A DNA stretch of 64,000 nt from Vibrio intestinalis (GCF_025195085.2 NZ_JANAVY020000007.1:1-64000), one strand, 5' to 3'; shown: positions 18,164 to 27,311, numbered from the stretch's first letter. Translations and numbers: made by a program. The notes: generated by a model not told the origin, from the sequence alone.

Positions 18164-18838
18164 ATGAAGTACGATTGGATTCTTTTTGATGCGGATGAAA
18201 CATTGTTTCATTTTGATTCTTTCCAAGGCATGCAATTGATGTTTAAGCGCAAAGGGGTAGAGTTTACCGAGCAAGACTTTGCAGAATATCAAAAAATCAA
18301 TAAGCCTCTTTGGGGCGATTATCAAGATGGCGTGATTGACGCACAGCAGATCAAACACATTCGCTTTGAGTCTTACGCCAAACAGCTTAACACCACAACC
18401 GCAGAGCTAAACTCCGCCTTCTTGGATGCTATGGCGGATATTTGTACCATGATCCCTGGTGTGAATGAGTTTTTGGATGCGGTTCGAGGTAAAGCAAAGC
18501 TTGGTATTATCACTAATGGGTTTACCGAGTTGCAGCAAGTGCGCTTAGCTAAAATGGGTCTAAGTAACACCTTTGAACACGTGATCATTTCAGAAGAAGT
18601 GGGCGTGGCGAAGCCTGATGCCGGCATTTTCCATCACGCAATGGAGATGATGGGGCAGCCTTGTAAAACGAAAGTTTTGATGGTGGGCGACAACCTGCAC
18701 TCAGATGTTCTAGGTGGGGTAAATTTCGGTATTGATACCTGCTGGTTTAACCATGCTAGGCAGCAGGGTACGGCAGAGATTAATCCAAGTTACACCATTG
18801 AGCATATTGATGAGCTAAAACATATTTTGTTGGCATAA
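18164..18838 (+). CDS. yjjG: HAD-family pyrimidine 5'-nucleotidase YjjG
   Basis: A 224-residue haloacid-dehalogenase phosphatase hydrolysing nucleoside 5'-monophosphates, including non-canonical pyrimidines. Motif I is LFDADETLFHFD (nucleophile Asp9 and Asp11), motif II is LGIITNGFTELQ, motif III is the Lys in GVAKPDAGIF, and motif IV is VLMVGDNLHSDVLGG. The NGF-ELQ-R signature and size match YjjG closely. It is a monocistronic gene bounded by terminators. Confidence 0.9.
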   Translation: MKYDWILFDADETLFHFDSFQGMQLMFKRKGVEFTEQDFAEYQKINKPLWGDYQDGVIDAQQIKHIRFESYAKQLNTTTAELNSAFLDAMADICTMIPGVNEFLDAVRGKAKLGIITNGFTELQQVRLAKMGLSNTFEHVIISEEVGVAKPDAGIFHHAMEMMGQPCKTKVLMVGDNLHSDVLGGVNFGIDTCWFNHARQQGTAEINPSYTIEHIDELKHILLA

Positions 18839-18885
18839 CTGCTTGTATGATTAACGGCTTAGGTGCGTGTTAAAATAAGTGAAAT

Positions 18886-18914
18886 AAGGCTTCCTAGTAA
18901 ATGGAAGCCTTTTA
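18886..18914 (+). terminator. Intrinsic terminator of yjjG
   Basis: The stem AAGGCTTCC / GGAAGCCTT has an 8-base loop and ends in TTTT. The ATG at 18901, sometimes a candidate start for pcp, lies inside its loop. Confidence 0.8.
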
Positions 18915-18933
18915 TCTATGGAAGGAAAGGGAT

Positions 18934-19572
18934 TTGAAAAAGGTACTAGTAACGGGTTTTGAGCCTTTCGATGGGGCGAAGATAAACCCGGCATTAGAAG
19001 TGATTAAACGGCTAGATGGTGAGCAGCTAAATGGCGGTGAAATAGTTACCTGCCAAGTGCCCGTAACACGATTTGAGTCAACTCAAGTTGTTATTGAGGC
19101 TATAGAATATTTTAAGCCAGACTATGTGATTACTCTTGGGCAAGCCGCTGGTCGAGCTGAGATTACGCCTGAACGTATTGCTATTAATATCGATGATTAC
19201 CGAATTCCGGACAATGCCGGGAATCAACCTATTGACCAGCCTATCGTAGAAGATGGCCCCGCCGCTTACTTTTCTACTTTGCCAATTAAAGCTATCACTC
19301 AGCAATTGCAGCAAGCGGGTATAGCTTGTCAGGTGTCAAACAGCGCAGGTACTTTTGTTTGCAATCACCTTTTTTATGGGCTGCAACACTATTTGGTAGG
19401 ACAGTCTATTCCCCATGGATTTGTGCATATACCTTTGGTGCCTGAGCAAGATACGACAGGGTCACAGCCAGTCATGCCTTTAGATATCATTGTTGATGGG
19501 CTGAAAATAATGGCTCAAACCGTCATTCAAACAGACGGTGACATCGAGTTTGGAGCAGGAGAAATTTGCTAA
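18934..19572 (+). CDS. pcp: Pyrrolidone-carboxylate peptidase (pyroglutamyl peptidase I)
   Basis: A 212-residue cysteine peptidase of family C15 that removes N-terminal pyroglutamate. The catalytic triad is visible as Glu80 ([10 protein letters not shown]), Cys143 ([13 protein letters not shown]) and His165 (FVHIPLVP). I chose the TTG at 18934 because it gives the family-standard N-terminus ([14 protein letters not shown]) and length and has GGAAAGG just upstream. The earlier in-frame ATG at 18901 falls within the yjjG terminator. Signals suggest its own promoter. Confidence 0.92.
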   Translation: MKKVLVTGFEPFDGAKINPALEVIKRLDGEQLNGGEIVTCQVPVTRFESTQVVIEAIEYFKPDYVITLGQAAGRAEITPERIAINIDDYRIPDNAGNQPIDQPIVEDGPAAYFSTLPIKAITQQLQQAGIACQVSNSAGTFVCNHLFYGLQHYLVGQSIPHGFVHIPLVPEQDTTGSQPVMPLDIIVDGLKIMAQTVIQTDGDIEFGAGEIC

Positions 19573-19639
19573 CACTTTAATAGGTGGTGAACCACCACAA
19601 ACGCGCGTCTATGGTGGCTAAAGATACGGGAGTAAGTAA

Positions 19640-20155
19640 CTAGAGGTTTGGTTTCACTCTATCAATTTGCTTATACATCTTATCAAGATGTCGATTCGAT
19701 GCGAGACATAAGCAACTTGCGACAAACATGGTTATGTTAAACCAAGTTATACAAAAGTATGATTCGATAACGACCGTCAGCCCTAAAAACGTGGTAGACA
19801 ATACCAGAAGAACAGAAGGTGCGACGTTAAAGTGTCGAGTTCTCAACCATGTTGTTAATACGATTACGCCACATAATACGAACCAGTAAACCGTTCCGTC
19901 TGACATCCCTTCATGGCCACTTTGAGTTCTTATCTGATACCCAAACTGACTGAGCTTTCCAGACAGAGAGTAGAGAAATAGCAGGCCATGGTCTTCACAT
20001 CGAGCTTGGTAGACCAGTGGTTGAAACCAAAATAGTAGAACGACGGCACAGCAAATTGTAATAAGTATCTTTTGGCCTAGAAAGTTACTTGCATCAAGCG
20101 CTGATACAATATTGTCGAACATTGTAGGTTGTTTGGATTGTTTGTTACTGTTCAC
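19640..20155 (-). CDS. Small membrane protein of unknown function
   Basis: A 171-residue protein with about four hydrophobic segments: ILITICCAVVLLFWF near residue 30, VYWFVLCGVIVLTTWL near 90, VLLVLSTTFLGLTVVI near 115, and ITMFVASCLCLAS near 145. It has short charged ends. I recognise no family. It lies between pcp and an orphan gene pair, convergent with pcp and with no obvious operon. Confidence 0.6.
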   Translation of the reverse strand: MNSNKQSKQPTMFDNIVSALDASNFLGQKILITICCAVVLLFWFQPLVYQARCEDHGLLFLYSLSGKLSQFGYQIRTQSGHEGMSDGTVYWFVLCGVIVLTTWLRTRHFNVAPSVLLVLSTTFLGLTVVIESYFCITWFNITMFVASCLCLASNRHLDKMYKQIDRVKPNL

Positions 20156-20435
20156 AGCCTTTCCTTATTTCATCGTGTTCAGATACTTAGCGAGTTATCA
20201 ATAAATAATTGAAGCGCCGGAGGTTATCACGTCAATGGCATACGCATACAGTGGATTGTTTGCGTTTTTGGCTCGCAATCGATTTTTCCGACCGATTTTC
20301 AGCACGTCGCTATGTACTTGTTTAATCGGGTAATAAGCTAGATGCTTGTTAAAGTACTCCCCATAAATTCATACTTTTGGGATTTTGTTTTAATGCATAA
20401 TTTGAAGGCAGACGCTGAAGAACAAAGGAGAGAGT

Positions 20436-20771
20436 ATGTCATTGAGCAAAGTATGCGACACTAAAGGAGTTAGGTTTACTCAAGAATCTATAGACGCTAT
20501 CGATCGAATCAATAATAGGGTTGATTTAGCTAATCAACTAACGGGGTTACTCGCGTTTTCACCCGTAGTAGAGATATTCGGTAGCAAAAAGTCGTTTTCA
20601 AATTACTCAAGAGATATTTATGAATATCATTGGGAAGAGTTTGGAGATGCGATGGGAAGTATTAATCCAATATTGAAAAATCGTGTTTGGGAAGAGGCAA
20701 CATATGCCGCGATGTCGACCACAGGAGGTGAGCGTGAGTTTTGGGAATGCGTTATGGAAGTTTCTCGCTAG
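20436..20771 (+). CDS. Hypothetical protein (111 aa) overlapping the next gene
   Basis: A 111-residue soluble protein with a good ribosome site (AAAGGAGAGAGT before ATG). It contains YSRDIYEYHWEEFGDAMGS and a Trp-rich C-terminus (NRVWEEATYAAM, EFWECVMEVSR). No family is recognised. Its last 38 bases overlap the next gene in another frame, and that gene's AGGAGG site lies inside it, suggesting coupled translation. It resembles the small accessory genes common in Vibrio variable regions. Confidence 0.55.
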   Translation: MSLSKVCDTKGVRFTQESIDAIDRINNRVDLANQLTGLLAFSPVVEIFGSKKSFSNYSRDIYEYHWEEFGDAMGSINPILKNRVWEEATYAAMSTTGGEREFWECVMEVSR

Positions 20772-21189
20772 CATCGCACTTTTAGCGAGTACTGGTTTAA
20801 AAGCTGATGACTTAAGGCTGTACGACTTATATAAACTATACGAGCAAAAAGTGGATGTTTGTTTAAGTCAAACTAATGGGATCTCTGCCCTATTACTAAA
20901 GCAACCTTGGTTATTAGAAGTCGACGACAATCAGTTAAAGGAAGTGATTGTCTATTTTTCTCGTTACGCTTTAGACCAGTGTTCATCTAAGGAGCAGGAC
21001 AGTTTTGAACGGGCACTGAATAACGAATCGCTGAGTAGTCAGAAAATCATTTTAGAGTGGCTAGAATTCGATGTGCAGTTAGAGCCTCCTAAATGGTTGG
21101 ATTCAGAAAAACTCAGAGAGATTCAGTCGAACGATATATCCCCATTTAATCCGATAGAAACCTATAAGCACATCAAGCAATCTAAATAG
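20734..21189 (+). CDS. Small exported protein of unknown function
   Basis: I take the GTG at 20734 as start because AGGAGG lies five bases upstream and the product then begins with a proper signal peptide (FGNALWKFLASIALLAS, cleavage likely after GLKA near residue 23). The mature part is about 128 residues, acidic and helical, with two Cys (DVCLSQ, DQCSSKEQ) that could form a disulfide. Family unknown. It overlaps the preceding gene, with which it probably forms a two-gene unit. Confidence 0.6.
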   Translation: MSFGNALWKFLASIALLASTGLKADDLRLYDLYKLYEQKVDVCLSQTNGISALLLKQPWLLEVDDNQLKEVIVYFSRYALDQCSSKEQDSFERALNNESLSSQKIILEWLEFDVQLEPPKWLDSEKLREIQSNDISPFNPIETYKHIKQSK

Positions 21190-21300
21190 GAGGAGAGACG
21201 GATGATATGCTTATCGGAAAATTGCTTGTTCGATATCTGCTAACATGTTTTGTATTACTATTCTGATGGTTAAGTTAGCAAGCAGTTAAGTGGAGAGCGC

Positions 21301-21933
21301 ATGGTAGAGCAATACGAGAAGCAGTTTTTGGACTTCATCAGCAGTGAGATGAAACAAGATTTAGCCCATGATTTGAACCATGTAAAAAGGGTAGTGAAAA
21401 CAGCTAAAGAGCTGTGCGCTATTGAAGGAGCGAAGCTTGAGGTTGTTTTGCCCGCGGCATATTTGCACGATTGCTTCTCTTTCCCTAAAAATCATCCTGA
21501 TCGAGCCAAAAGCTCTGAAATTGCAGCGGAAAAGGCACTGCGGTTTTTAGTTGATATTGGCTACCCATCTCAATATCACCAAGCAGTTCGCCATGCGATT
21601 ATTGCCCATAGCTTTAGCGCAAATGTCACGCCAGAAACCCTAGAGGCCCAAATTGTACAAGATGCCGACCGACTAGACGCACTAGGTGCTATCGGCATCG
21701 CTCGCTGTATTTTGGTCAGCGCTGCGCTGCAAGTGGACTTATACAACTCAGAAGACCCGTTTTGTAATAGCAGAGAGGCCGACGATAAGCAGTACACGGT
21801 TGATCATTTCTATACTAAGTTATTTCGTCTTGTGGAGTCGATGCAGACCAAGACGGCCAAAATCGAAGCGAAAAAGCGGACGGAATTTATGAAGAGCTAT
21901 TTGACTCAGTTAGGCCACGAAATTTTGGATTAG
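21301..21933 (+). CDS. HD-domain phosphohydrolase (YedJ-like)
   Basis: A 210-residue metal-dependent HD hydrolase. The ligand pattern H...HD...D is seen as DLNHVKRV, AAYLHDCFSF, a helical His in VRHAIIAHSF, and VQDADRLDALGAIG. The last block is characteristic of the YedJ group. Length and single-domain layout fit. The substrate is unknown. It is transcribed convergently with mesD, with a stem-loop between them. Confidence 0.82.
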   Translation: MVEQYEKQFLDFISSEMKQDLAHDLNHVKRVVKTAKELCAIEGAKLEVVLPAAYLHDCFSFPKNHPDRAKSSEIAAEKALRFLVDIGYPSQYHQAVRHAIIAHSFSANVTPETLEAQIVQDADRLDALGAIGIARCILVSAALQVDLYNSEDPFCNSREADDKQYTVDHFYTKLFRLVESMQTKTAKIEAKKRTEFMKSYLTQLGHEILD

Positions 21934-21939
21934 GTCAAA

Positions 21940-21974
21940 GACTCTCGGCTGATGCATAACATCTGCCGAGAGTC
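21940..21974. terminator. Stem-loop between convergent HD and mesD genes
   Basis: A perfect 10-bp stem GACTCTCGGC / GCCGAGAGTC has a 15-base loop. On the minus strand it is followed by TTTG. It probably terminates either or both genes. Confidence 0.6.
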
Positions 21975-21993
21975 TATAAGTGTTCGAGTTAAG

Positions 21994-23028
21994 CTACAGT
22001 TGTTCTTGTAACTCTTTTCTAATGATTTCTGCTCCTTGGCTTAATGCGCTGAGTTTGCCTCTGGCGATAGAGCGAGAAAGGGGAGCCATGCCGCAGTTGG
22101 TGCAAGGGTATAATTTGTCTGCATCGACAAATTGCAGAGCCTTACGAAGCGTATCCGCGACCTCTTCTGGCGTCTCTATTTCGTCTGTTGCTACGTCAAT
22201 CGCACCGACCATCACTTTTTTACCCCGAATCAGCTCTAGCAGCTCAATGGGCACGCGCGAGTTGTGGCATTCCAATGAGATGATATCAATATTGGATTTT
22301 TGCAGTTTTGGAAATACTTCTTCGTACTGTCGCCATTCTGTACCCAATGTATTTTTCCAATCGGTGTTGGCTTTGATGCCGTAGCCATAACAGATGTGGA
22401 CAGCGGTTTCACATTTTAGCCCCTCAATCGCACGTTCTAAAGCCGCAATACCCCATTCATTGACCTCATCAAAAAAAACGTTAAAAGCAGGTTCATCGAA
22501 CTGGATGATATCAACACCAGCTGCTTCGAGTTCTTTTGCTTCTTGATTAAGTATTTTGGCAAACTCCCACGCGAGCTTTTCTCGGCTTTTGTAATGGTCA
22601 TCATAGAGGGTATCTATCATGGTCATTGGGCCGGGTAGTGCCCACTTAATGGGCTTGTCTGTTTGTTTGCGCAGTACTTTCGCATCTTCAACAAACACTG
22701 GTCGCTGGCGAGATACCGGCCCTACGACTGTAGGCACACTTGCATCGTAGCGATTACGAATTTTAACCGTTTTACGCTTGTCAAAATCCACTCCACTGAG
22801 TTGCTCAATAAATGTGGTAACAAAGTGTTGGCGGGTTTGTTCACCATCACTGACAATATCGATGCCCGCTTGCTGCTGCTCTTGCAGTGAAACACGTAAA
22901 GCATCGTGTTTGCCTTCGGTTAATTCTTCGTTGTCGAGTTTCCACGGAGACCATAGCTTTTCAGGTTGAGCGAGCCATGACGGTTTCGGTAGGCTGCCTG
23001 CTGTCGATGTTGGTAGTAGTAATTTCAT
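21994..23028 (-). CDS. mesD: Folate-independent methionine synthase core, MesD-type
   Basis: A 344-residue protein corresponding to only the C-terminal catalytic half of cobalamin-independent methionine synthase MetE. Zinc ligands fit His211 and Cys213 (AVHICYGYG), Glu253 (ISLECHNS) and Cys309/312 (YPCTNCGM). Other MetE blocks are LPGPMTMIDTLY and IIQFDEPAFN. The folate-binding N-terminal half is missing. Published work on folate-independent methionine synthases describes a MesD class that works with a DUF1852 partner, MesX, and that partner gene lies 27 bases upstream here. The methyl donor was not established as far as I recall. The naming rests on this pairing. Confidence 0.8.
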   Translation of the reverse strand: MKLLLPTSTAGSLPKPSWLAQPEKLWSPWKLDNEELTEGKHDALRVSLQEQQQAGIDIVSDGEQTRQHFVTTFIEQLSGVDFDKRKTVKIRNRYDASVPTVVGPVSRQRPVFVEDAKVLRKQTDKPIKWALPGPMTMIDTLYDDHYKSREKLAWEFAKILNQEAKELEAAGVDIIQFDEPAFNVFFDEVNEWGIAALERAIEGLKCETAVHICYGYGIKANTDWKNTLGTEWRQYEEVFPKLQKSNIDIISLECHNSRVPIELLELIRGKKVMVGAIDVATDEIETPEEVADTLRKALQFVDADKLYPCTNCGMAPLSRSIARGKLSALSQGAEIIRKELQEQL

Positions 23029-23055
23029 AATCTATCTTGCTCTATTTTTGAAGAA

Positions 23056-24033
23056 TTAAACGCTGTAGTTGGCTGACCACTGTTCAAGCAGAGTTTGGTA
23101 AGGCTTGATGAAGTGCTCTTCTGCGAACTTACCTTGCTCGATCGCAAGCAGACTACGCTCTTCACGGTCATAGACGATTTGCGTTAACGAATGGTCTAGG
23201 TTCTTCAAATTAGGCTGGTAGCGTTTCCCAGCGACCGCATTGGCGTTGTAGATTTCTGGGCGATATATCTTCTGGAACGTTTCCATGGTGCTGATGGTGC
23301 TAATCAACTCAAGGTTGGTGTAATCGTTAAGCAAGTCACCAAAGAAGTAGAAAGCAAGGGGCGCAACACTGTTAGGCGGCATAAAGTAGCGAACTTGTAA
23401 GCCCATCTTTTGGAAATATTGTTCAGTTAATGACGAATCATTAGGTTGGTATTCATAACCTAACACAGGGTGTTGATTTTCTGTGCGATGATAGGTTTTA
23501 TTATCGGAAACACTTAGGCAAATAACAGGGCGTTTATTGAAATGTTGTTTGTAGATTTCTGAATCAACGAAATACTTGAACAACTTGCCGTGCAACTCTC
23601 CAAAATTATTAGGGATACTAAAAGTATCTTGATCTTTGTTGTGATCTAGCAGTAATACACTGAAATCATAATCGCGAACGTAAGATGAGAAATTATTACC
23701 AACAATACCTTCTATTTTTTCTTGGGTTTTATTATCAATAATATTGGTTTTTAAAATTTCAATTGAAGGGAATGCCTCATTGCTGCCTTCAATTTTCATA
23801 TCAACAGAAACAATGCCGAGCTCGATAGAGTAGCGATCACCTTGAGGGTTATCCCAATGAGCTAGAGCGTTGAAACTGTTGTCAATCATCTTCAGTGCGT
23901 TACGCAAGTTTTGTTGGCGGCTATCACCACGTGCCAAGTTAGCGAAGTTGGTGGTGATTCGAGTATTGTCAGCAGGGCGATAATTCTCATCGAAACCAAT
24001 GGTATTGATCGCAAATGTAAAATCTGTAGTCAT
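23056..24033 (-). CDS. mesX: DUF1852 protein, MesX-type partner of MesD
   Basis: A 325-residue DUF1852 protein with the family opening FTFAINTIGFDENYRPADNT, then TRITTNFANLARGDSRQQNLR and a C-terminal LLEQWSANYSV. It has no signal or membrane helix. Family knowledge: DUF1852 genes sit beside short MetE-like genes, and MesX is required for MesD-dependent methionine synthesis, which was also reported to need oxygen. Here it is first in a two-gene minus-strand operon with a 27-base gap to mesD. Its own chemistry is not known to me. Confidence 0.82.
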   Translation of the reverse strand: MTTDFTFAINTIGFDENYRPADNTRITTNFANLARGDSRQQNLRNALKMIDNSFNALAHWDNPQGDRYSIELGIVSVDMKIEGSNEAFPSIEILKTNIIDNKTQEKIEGIVGNNFSSYVRDYDFSVLLLDHNKDQDTFSIPNNFGELHGKLFKYFVDSEIYKQHFNKRPVICLSVSDNKTYHRTENQHPVLGYEYQPNDSSLTEQYFQKMGLQVRYFMPPNSVAPLAFYFFGDLLNDYTNLELISTISTMETFQKIYRPEIYNANAVAGKRYQPNLKNLDHSLTQIVYDREERSLLAIEQGKFAEEHFIKPYQTLLEQWSANYSV

Positions 24034-24362
24034 TGTAATTATGTATCCTATTCCTTAGATGAAAGCTGAATTAACGCCTTGTATTAACTGAGTGATAATA
24101 ACCCTAGTTAAACTGTTGTTTTATTATTTGCCTCTGACGAGCAATATCAGAGATGAACAGTATTGTTTTTAAGTGCGTAACGTTTTTATAGATTGAGTAG
24201 GGGATGATTAATAGTGGTATTATTTCACGTGCTACATGAGAAATATTCATGATGATTAGTGTTTGAATATTCAATTAAGTGTCAGTTATATTATTTGCCC
24301 TTAATATGGAACGATTTATATATTCAGTTAAATAACCCTAATTATATTGTGAGATCAAAGGA
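24034..24362. other. AT-rich promoter region between mesX and tauE
   Basis: About 330 bases without a credible gene. It should hold divergent promoters. A 12-bp palindrome TTGAATATTCAA lies at 24263-24274 near the transporter side. No clear MetJ or MetR site was seen. Confidence 0.5.
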
Positions 24363-25166
24363 ATGAGTGAACTCGTATTACTGATAGTATGCTGCGCGTT
24401 ATTAGGCAGTGTGGTTGGCTTTTTGGCCGGATTGCTAGGCATTGGCGGAGGGTTAGTGATCGTCCCGATACTCAGTCTTATTTTGCTTCATTTTGAAGTA
24501 TTGCCTTCTGAACAGATTGTGGTTGCAGCCATTGCGACCTCTTTAGCTTCTATATTGTTCACTTCTACCTCTTCTGCACTTGCCCACCATAAGAATGGTA
24601 ATGTTCCCTGGAGCCTTGCCCCTTGGATCATGACAGGCGTTGCCCTTGGTGCTCTCGTGAGCGGATTCATGGCAGCTTTGCTACCAGAAAACGTGGTGCG
24701 ACTTGTCTTTGCTATCAGTGTGGCGCTCATCTCTTTGAAAATGTTTTTCAGTGGTGGAGAATCAACAAAACGCAGCATGCCGAACAAAGGGATTTTAACC
24801 GTTCTTACCACCATCACAGGGGGCTTGTCAGCGATGATAGGCATTGGTGGCGGGGCGCTTTTAGTACCTCTATTAACCTTCTTCTCTCTCGATATCAAAA
24901 AAGCGATTGGTTGTGCTTCAGCTTGTGGCATCGTAATTGCCTTGTTTGGCTCGGTGGGTTACATCAGCTCAGGTAGTGCTTACTTTTCGCTACAAGAGGG
25001 CTTTGCAGGGTTTGTTTATCTGCCTGCATTGCTCGGTATTGTTTGTACCTCATGGTTTACCGCGCCATTAGGTGCAAAGGCGACCCATCATATGCCAGTC
25101 GCGACCATCAAGAAAATTTTTGCGGCGCTGCTTCTTGTGATGGCGGCCAATATGGCCTTCAGTTAA
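24363..25166 (+). CDS. TauE/SafE-family sulfite/anion exporter
   Basis: A 267-residue inner-membrane protein with about eight helices and the two-fold repeat of the family: GFLAGLLGIGGGLVIVPIL near residue 25 and GLSAMIGIGGGALLVPLL near residue 160. Members move sulfite, sulfoacetate or other organosulfur anions; the substrate is not readable from sequence. It is divergent from mesXD, so shared sulfur-related control is possible but unproven. Confidence 0.88.
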   Translation: MSELVLLIVCCALLGSVVGFLAGLLGIGGGLVIVPILSLILLHFEVLPSEQIVVAAIATSLASILFTSTSSALAHHKNGNVPWSLAPWIMTGVALGALVSGFMAALLPENVVRLVFAISVALISLKMFFSGGESTKRSMPNKGILTVLTTITGGLSAMIGIGGGALLVPLLTFFSLDIKKAIGCASACGIVIALFGSVGYISSGSAYFSLQEGFAGFVYLPALLGIVCTSWFTAPLGAKATHHMPVATIKKIFAALLLVMAANMAFS

Positions 25167-25328
25167 TCAAGGGGCATGGTCGGCACTAAGCAAAACTGTT
25201 ATTTCGACCGATTAACTGCGATGTCGCAGTGTTCATGAATGACCCAAGCCGTTAACCTGCTATTCGGAACGGGTTCAAAGTCTGGTGACAGGCTTTGAAC
25301 ATCAATTTAGCCGGATAAAAGGAATGCA

Positions 25329-26111
25329 ATGGAAGAGCTTCAAGGTGGTCGAGAACACTCGATCTATCGTTCTGATGAAAAAGTTTACCGACCTAAAGGC
25401 GATTGGTCGGAAACAGTGCAAGATCTGTTGGCTCACATTGCCAAATCAGGATTTGGCGGCGCTCCGCTGCCGTTTGGTTTTGATGACAGTGGCAACGAGA
25501 TTCTCTCTTACGTTGAAGGTGACGTAGCAAACTACCCGCTGACAGGAAATATCGCCTCAAATAGCGCTTTGATCTCGGCGGCGAGGTTGTTGCGTCAATA
25601 CCACGATGCTTCGCAGTCGTTCTTATCGGCGGAGAGAAAGAACAACTTACAGTGGATGCTTCCAAGTCGCGAACCGATGGAAGTGATCTGTCATGGTGAC
25701 TACGCTCCTTACAATGTCGTTTTACAAGGCGATCAAACGGTCGGTATTATTGATTTTGATACGGCTCACCCAGCACCTAGAGCTTGGGATATCGCTTACG
25801 CGCTTTATTGTTGGGCGCCGTTTAAAACCAACGAGTTTGATGCCATGGGTGATATTGCCGCGCAGTCTTTAAGAGCAAAGCAGTTTTGCGACGCTTATGG
25901 CTTAGCTATCACAGAGCGAAGCAGCTTGGTTGAGAAAATGATAGAGAGGCTGCAAACCTTAGTTAATTTTATGCATGCTCAAGCAGCGCAAGGCCACGCC
26001 GGTTTTCTCGACAATATCAACGATGGCCATCATTTGGCTTACTTGGCAGATATTGATTATCTATCTAAGCACAAGCAGTTCATTACCGATGTTCTTGTAC
26101 AAGAGGGATAA
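25329..26111 (+). CDS. Aminoglycoside-phosphotransferase-like kinase
   Basis: A 260-residue APH/choline-kinase fold protein. The catalytic loop is VICHGDYAPYNVV and the metal-binding motif is VGIIDFDTAHPAPRAWD. The N-lobe is short. Members phosphorylate diverse small molecules, and chromosomal copies of this type are generally not resistance genes. The start ATG has AAAGGAA six bases upstream. The gene stands alone; the substrate is unknown. Confidence 0.82.
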   Translation: MEELQGGREHSIYRSDEKVYRPKGDWSETVQDLLAHIAKSGFGGAPLPFGFDDSGNEILSYVEGDVANYPLTGNIASNSALISAARLLRQYHDASQSFLSAERKNNLQWMLPSREPMEVICHGDYAPYNVVLQGDQTVGIIDFDTAHPAPRAWDIAYALYCWAPFKTNEFDAMGDIAAQSLRAKQFCDAYGLAITERSSLVEKMIERLQTLVNFMHAQAAQGHAGFLDNINDGHHLAYLADIDYLSKHKQFITDVLVQEG

Positions 26112-26199
26112 TGTACTCAATAGCCGAAAGATGTATTGCTGTGGAAGGGCGAGAAGTCACGTATACTCGCCTTTGTAATTAATAATCTTAGGTTTCTTT

Positions 26200-26604
26200 A
26201 TGTCTGCGTCACTACAACAGCAAATTGGCAACATCGCCCTTGTGGTTGATAACTACGATGATGCGATCGCTTTTTACACTCAAAAACTGCAGTTTTCCTT
26301 GGTCGAAGATACCGATTTAGGTGGTGGTAAACGTTGGGTTCAGGTGTCTCCGCCCAATTCAAATGGTACGAATTTGCTTCTTGCTCAGGCGACAACCGAA
26401 GAGCAAAAGCAAGCCATTGGTAATCAGACTGGTGGGCGAGTCTTTCTTTTCCTCCAGACCAATGATTTTTGGCGAGACTACAACAGCATGAAGGAAAACG
26501 GCGTGGTGTTTACCGAAGAGCCTCGCGTTGAGGCGTACGGCACGGTGGTGGTATTTCAAGACTTGTACGGCAATAAGTGGGATTTACTCCAGTTAAACAA
26601 ATAG
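26200..26604 (+). CDS. VOC-family protein (glyoxalase/bleomycin-resistance fold)
   Basis: A 134-residue vicinal-oxygen-chelate protein with the paired beta-alpha-beta-beta-beta modules: IGNIALVVDNYDDAIAFYTQ near the start and GTVVVFQDLYGNKWDLLQ at the end. VQVSPPNSNGTNLLLAQA and GGRVFLFLQTNDFW lie between. Reaction unknown; such proteins are dioxygenases, isomerases, lyases or binding proteins. A strong terminator follows. Confidence 0.8.
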   Translation: MSASLQQQIGNIALVVDNYDDAIAFYTQKLQFSLVEDTDLGGGKRWVQVSPPNSNGTNLLLAQATTEEQKQAIGNQTGGRVFLFLQTNDFWRDYNSMKENGVVFTEEPRVEAYGTVVVFQDLYGNKWDLLQLNK

Positions 26605-26640
26605 TGATGAAGCGGCACAATCTGAAACAGTGAACGGATT

Positions 26641-26677
26641 AACGGCTCTATGGGATTCATAGAGCCGTTTCTTTTTT
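26641..26677 (+). terminator. Intrinsic terminator of the first VOC gene
   Basis: A 12-bp perfect stem AACGGCTCTATG / CATAGAGCCGTT with a 5-base loop, followed by TCTTTTTT. Confidence 0.88.
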
Positions 26678-26825
26678 AGCAATTCGTGTTTTAGCGATTT
26701 GTGTTCATCAATGCTGATAACGTAACGTTATTATATTTATAATTATTGATAATTTTCTGAAATTGAAATGTCTCCATATACTGCATCCAACGAAACGAAA
26801 GACCCCTAAGAATTTGGAGCAGATT

Positions 26826-27311
26826 ATGAAAATGAATCACGTAGGCATCATGGTTGGCGATATGGATAAAGCGGTAGAGTTTTATACCAAAGCGCTTGGA
26901 CTACGTATTGTAATGAACAACACAAAAGTTATTGAAGAGCGTGAAACCGCAATCGGCCGTATGTGTATTGCCGTGTTTGGTGAAGGCTTCAAAGGCTTTA
27001 ACATTGCTCACCTTGTAACCACAGATGGTATTGGTGTTGAGCTGTTTGAAATGAAAGAACGTCAAGAGCGCCACGAAGTAGATTTCTCTCGCCTTGGTAT
27101 CTTCCATTTCTGTCTTCAAACCGATGACTTTGATGGCGTTATCAAACGCGTTGAAGAGTTTGGTGGTAAAGCTCGTATGGATATCATGCGCTACCACCCA
27201 GAAGACGACAGCAAGCCAGCACAAATGATCTACATGGAAGACCCGTTTGGTAACCTGTTTGAGCTGTACTCACACACGTACGAAGAAACTTACGCATCAG
27301 ACTACGAGTAA
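26826..27311 (+). CDS. VOC-family protein (lactoylglutathione-lyase-like)
   Basis: A 161-residue VOC protein. Start at ATG 26826, with GGAGCAG just upstream, gives MKMNHVGIMVGDMDKAVEFY. Metal-ligand candidates are His5 in the first module, Glu in GVELFEMKER, His in FHFCLQTDDF and Glu in FGNLFELYSH, as in glyoxalase-type enzymes. It differs from the VOC protein upstream and is not a recent duplicate. A terminator follows directly. Confidence 0.8.
   Translation: MKMNHVGIMVGDMDKAVEFYTKALGLRIVMNNTKVIEERETAIGRMCIAVFGEGFKGFNIAHLVTTDGIGVELFEMKERQERHEVDFSRLGIFHFCLQTDDFDGVIKRVEEFGGKARMDIMRYHPEDDSKPAQMIYMEDPFGNLFELYSHTYEETYASDYE

Noticed and set aside
24263..24274. Palindrome TTGAATATTCAA considered as a MetR or MetJ operator for mesXD
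   Set aside because: The spacing of the half-sites does not fit TGAA-N5-TTCA, it is not a MetJ repeat, and it lies nearer the transporter gene. In AT-rich DNA it may be chance.
25329..26111. Aminoglycoside resistance gene
   Set aside because: Only the general APH fold motifs are present and the gene sits in an ordinary chromosomal context with no mobile element nearby. A metabolite kinase is more likely.
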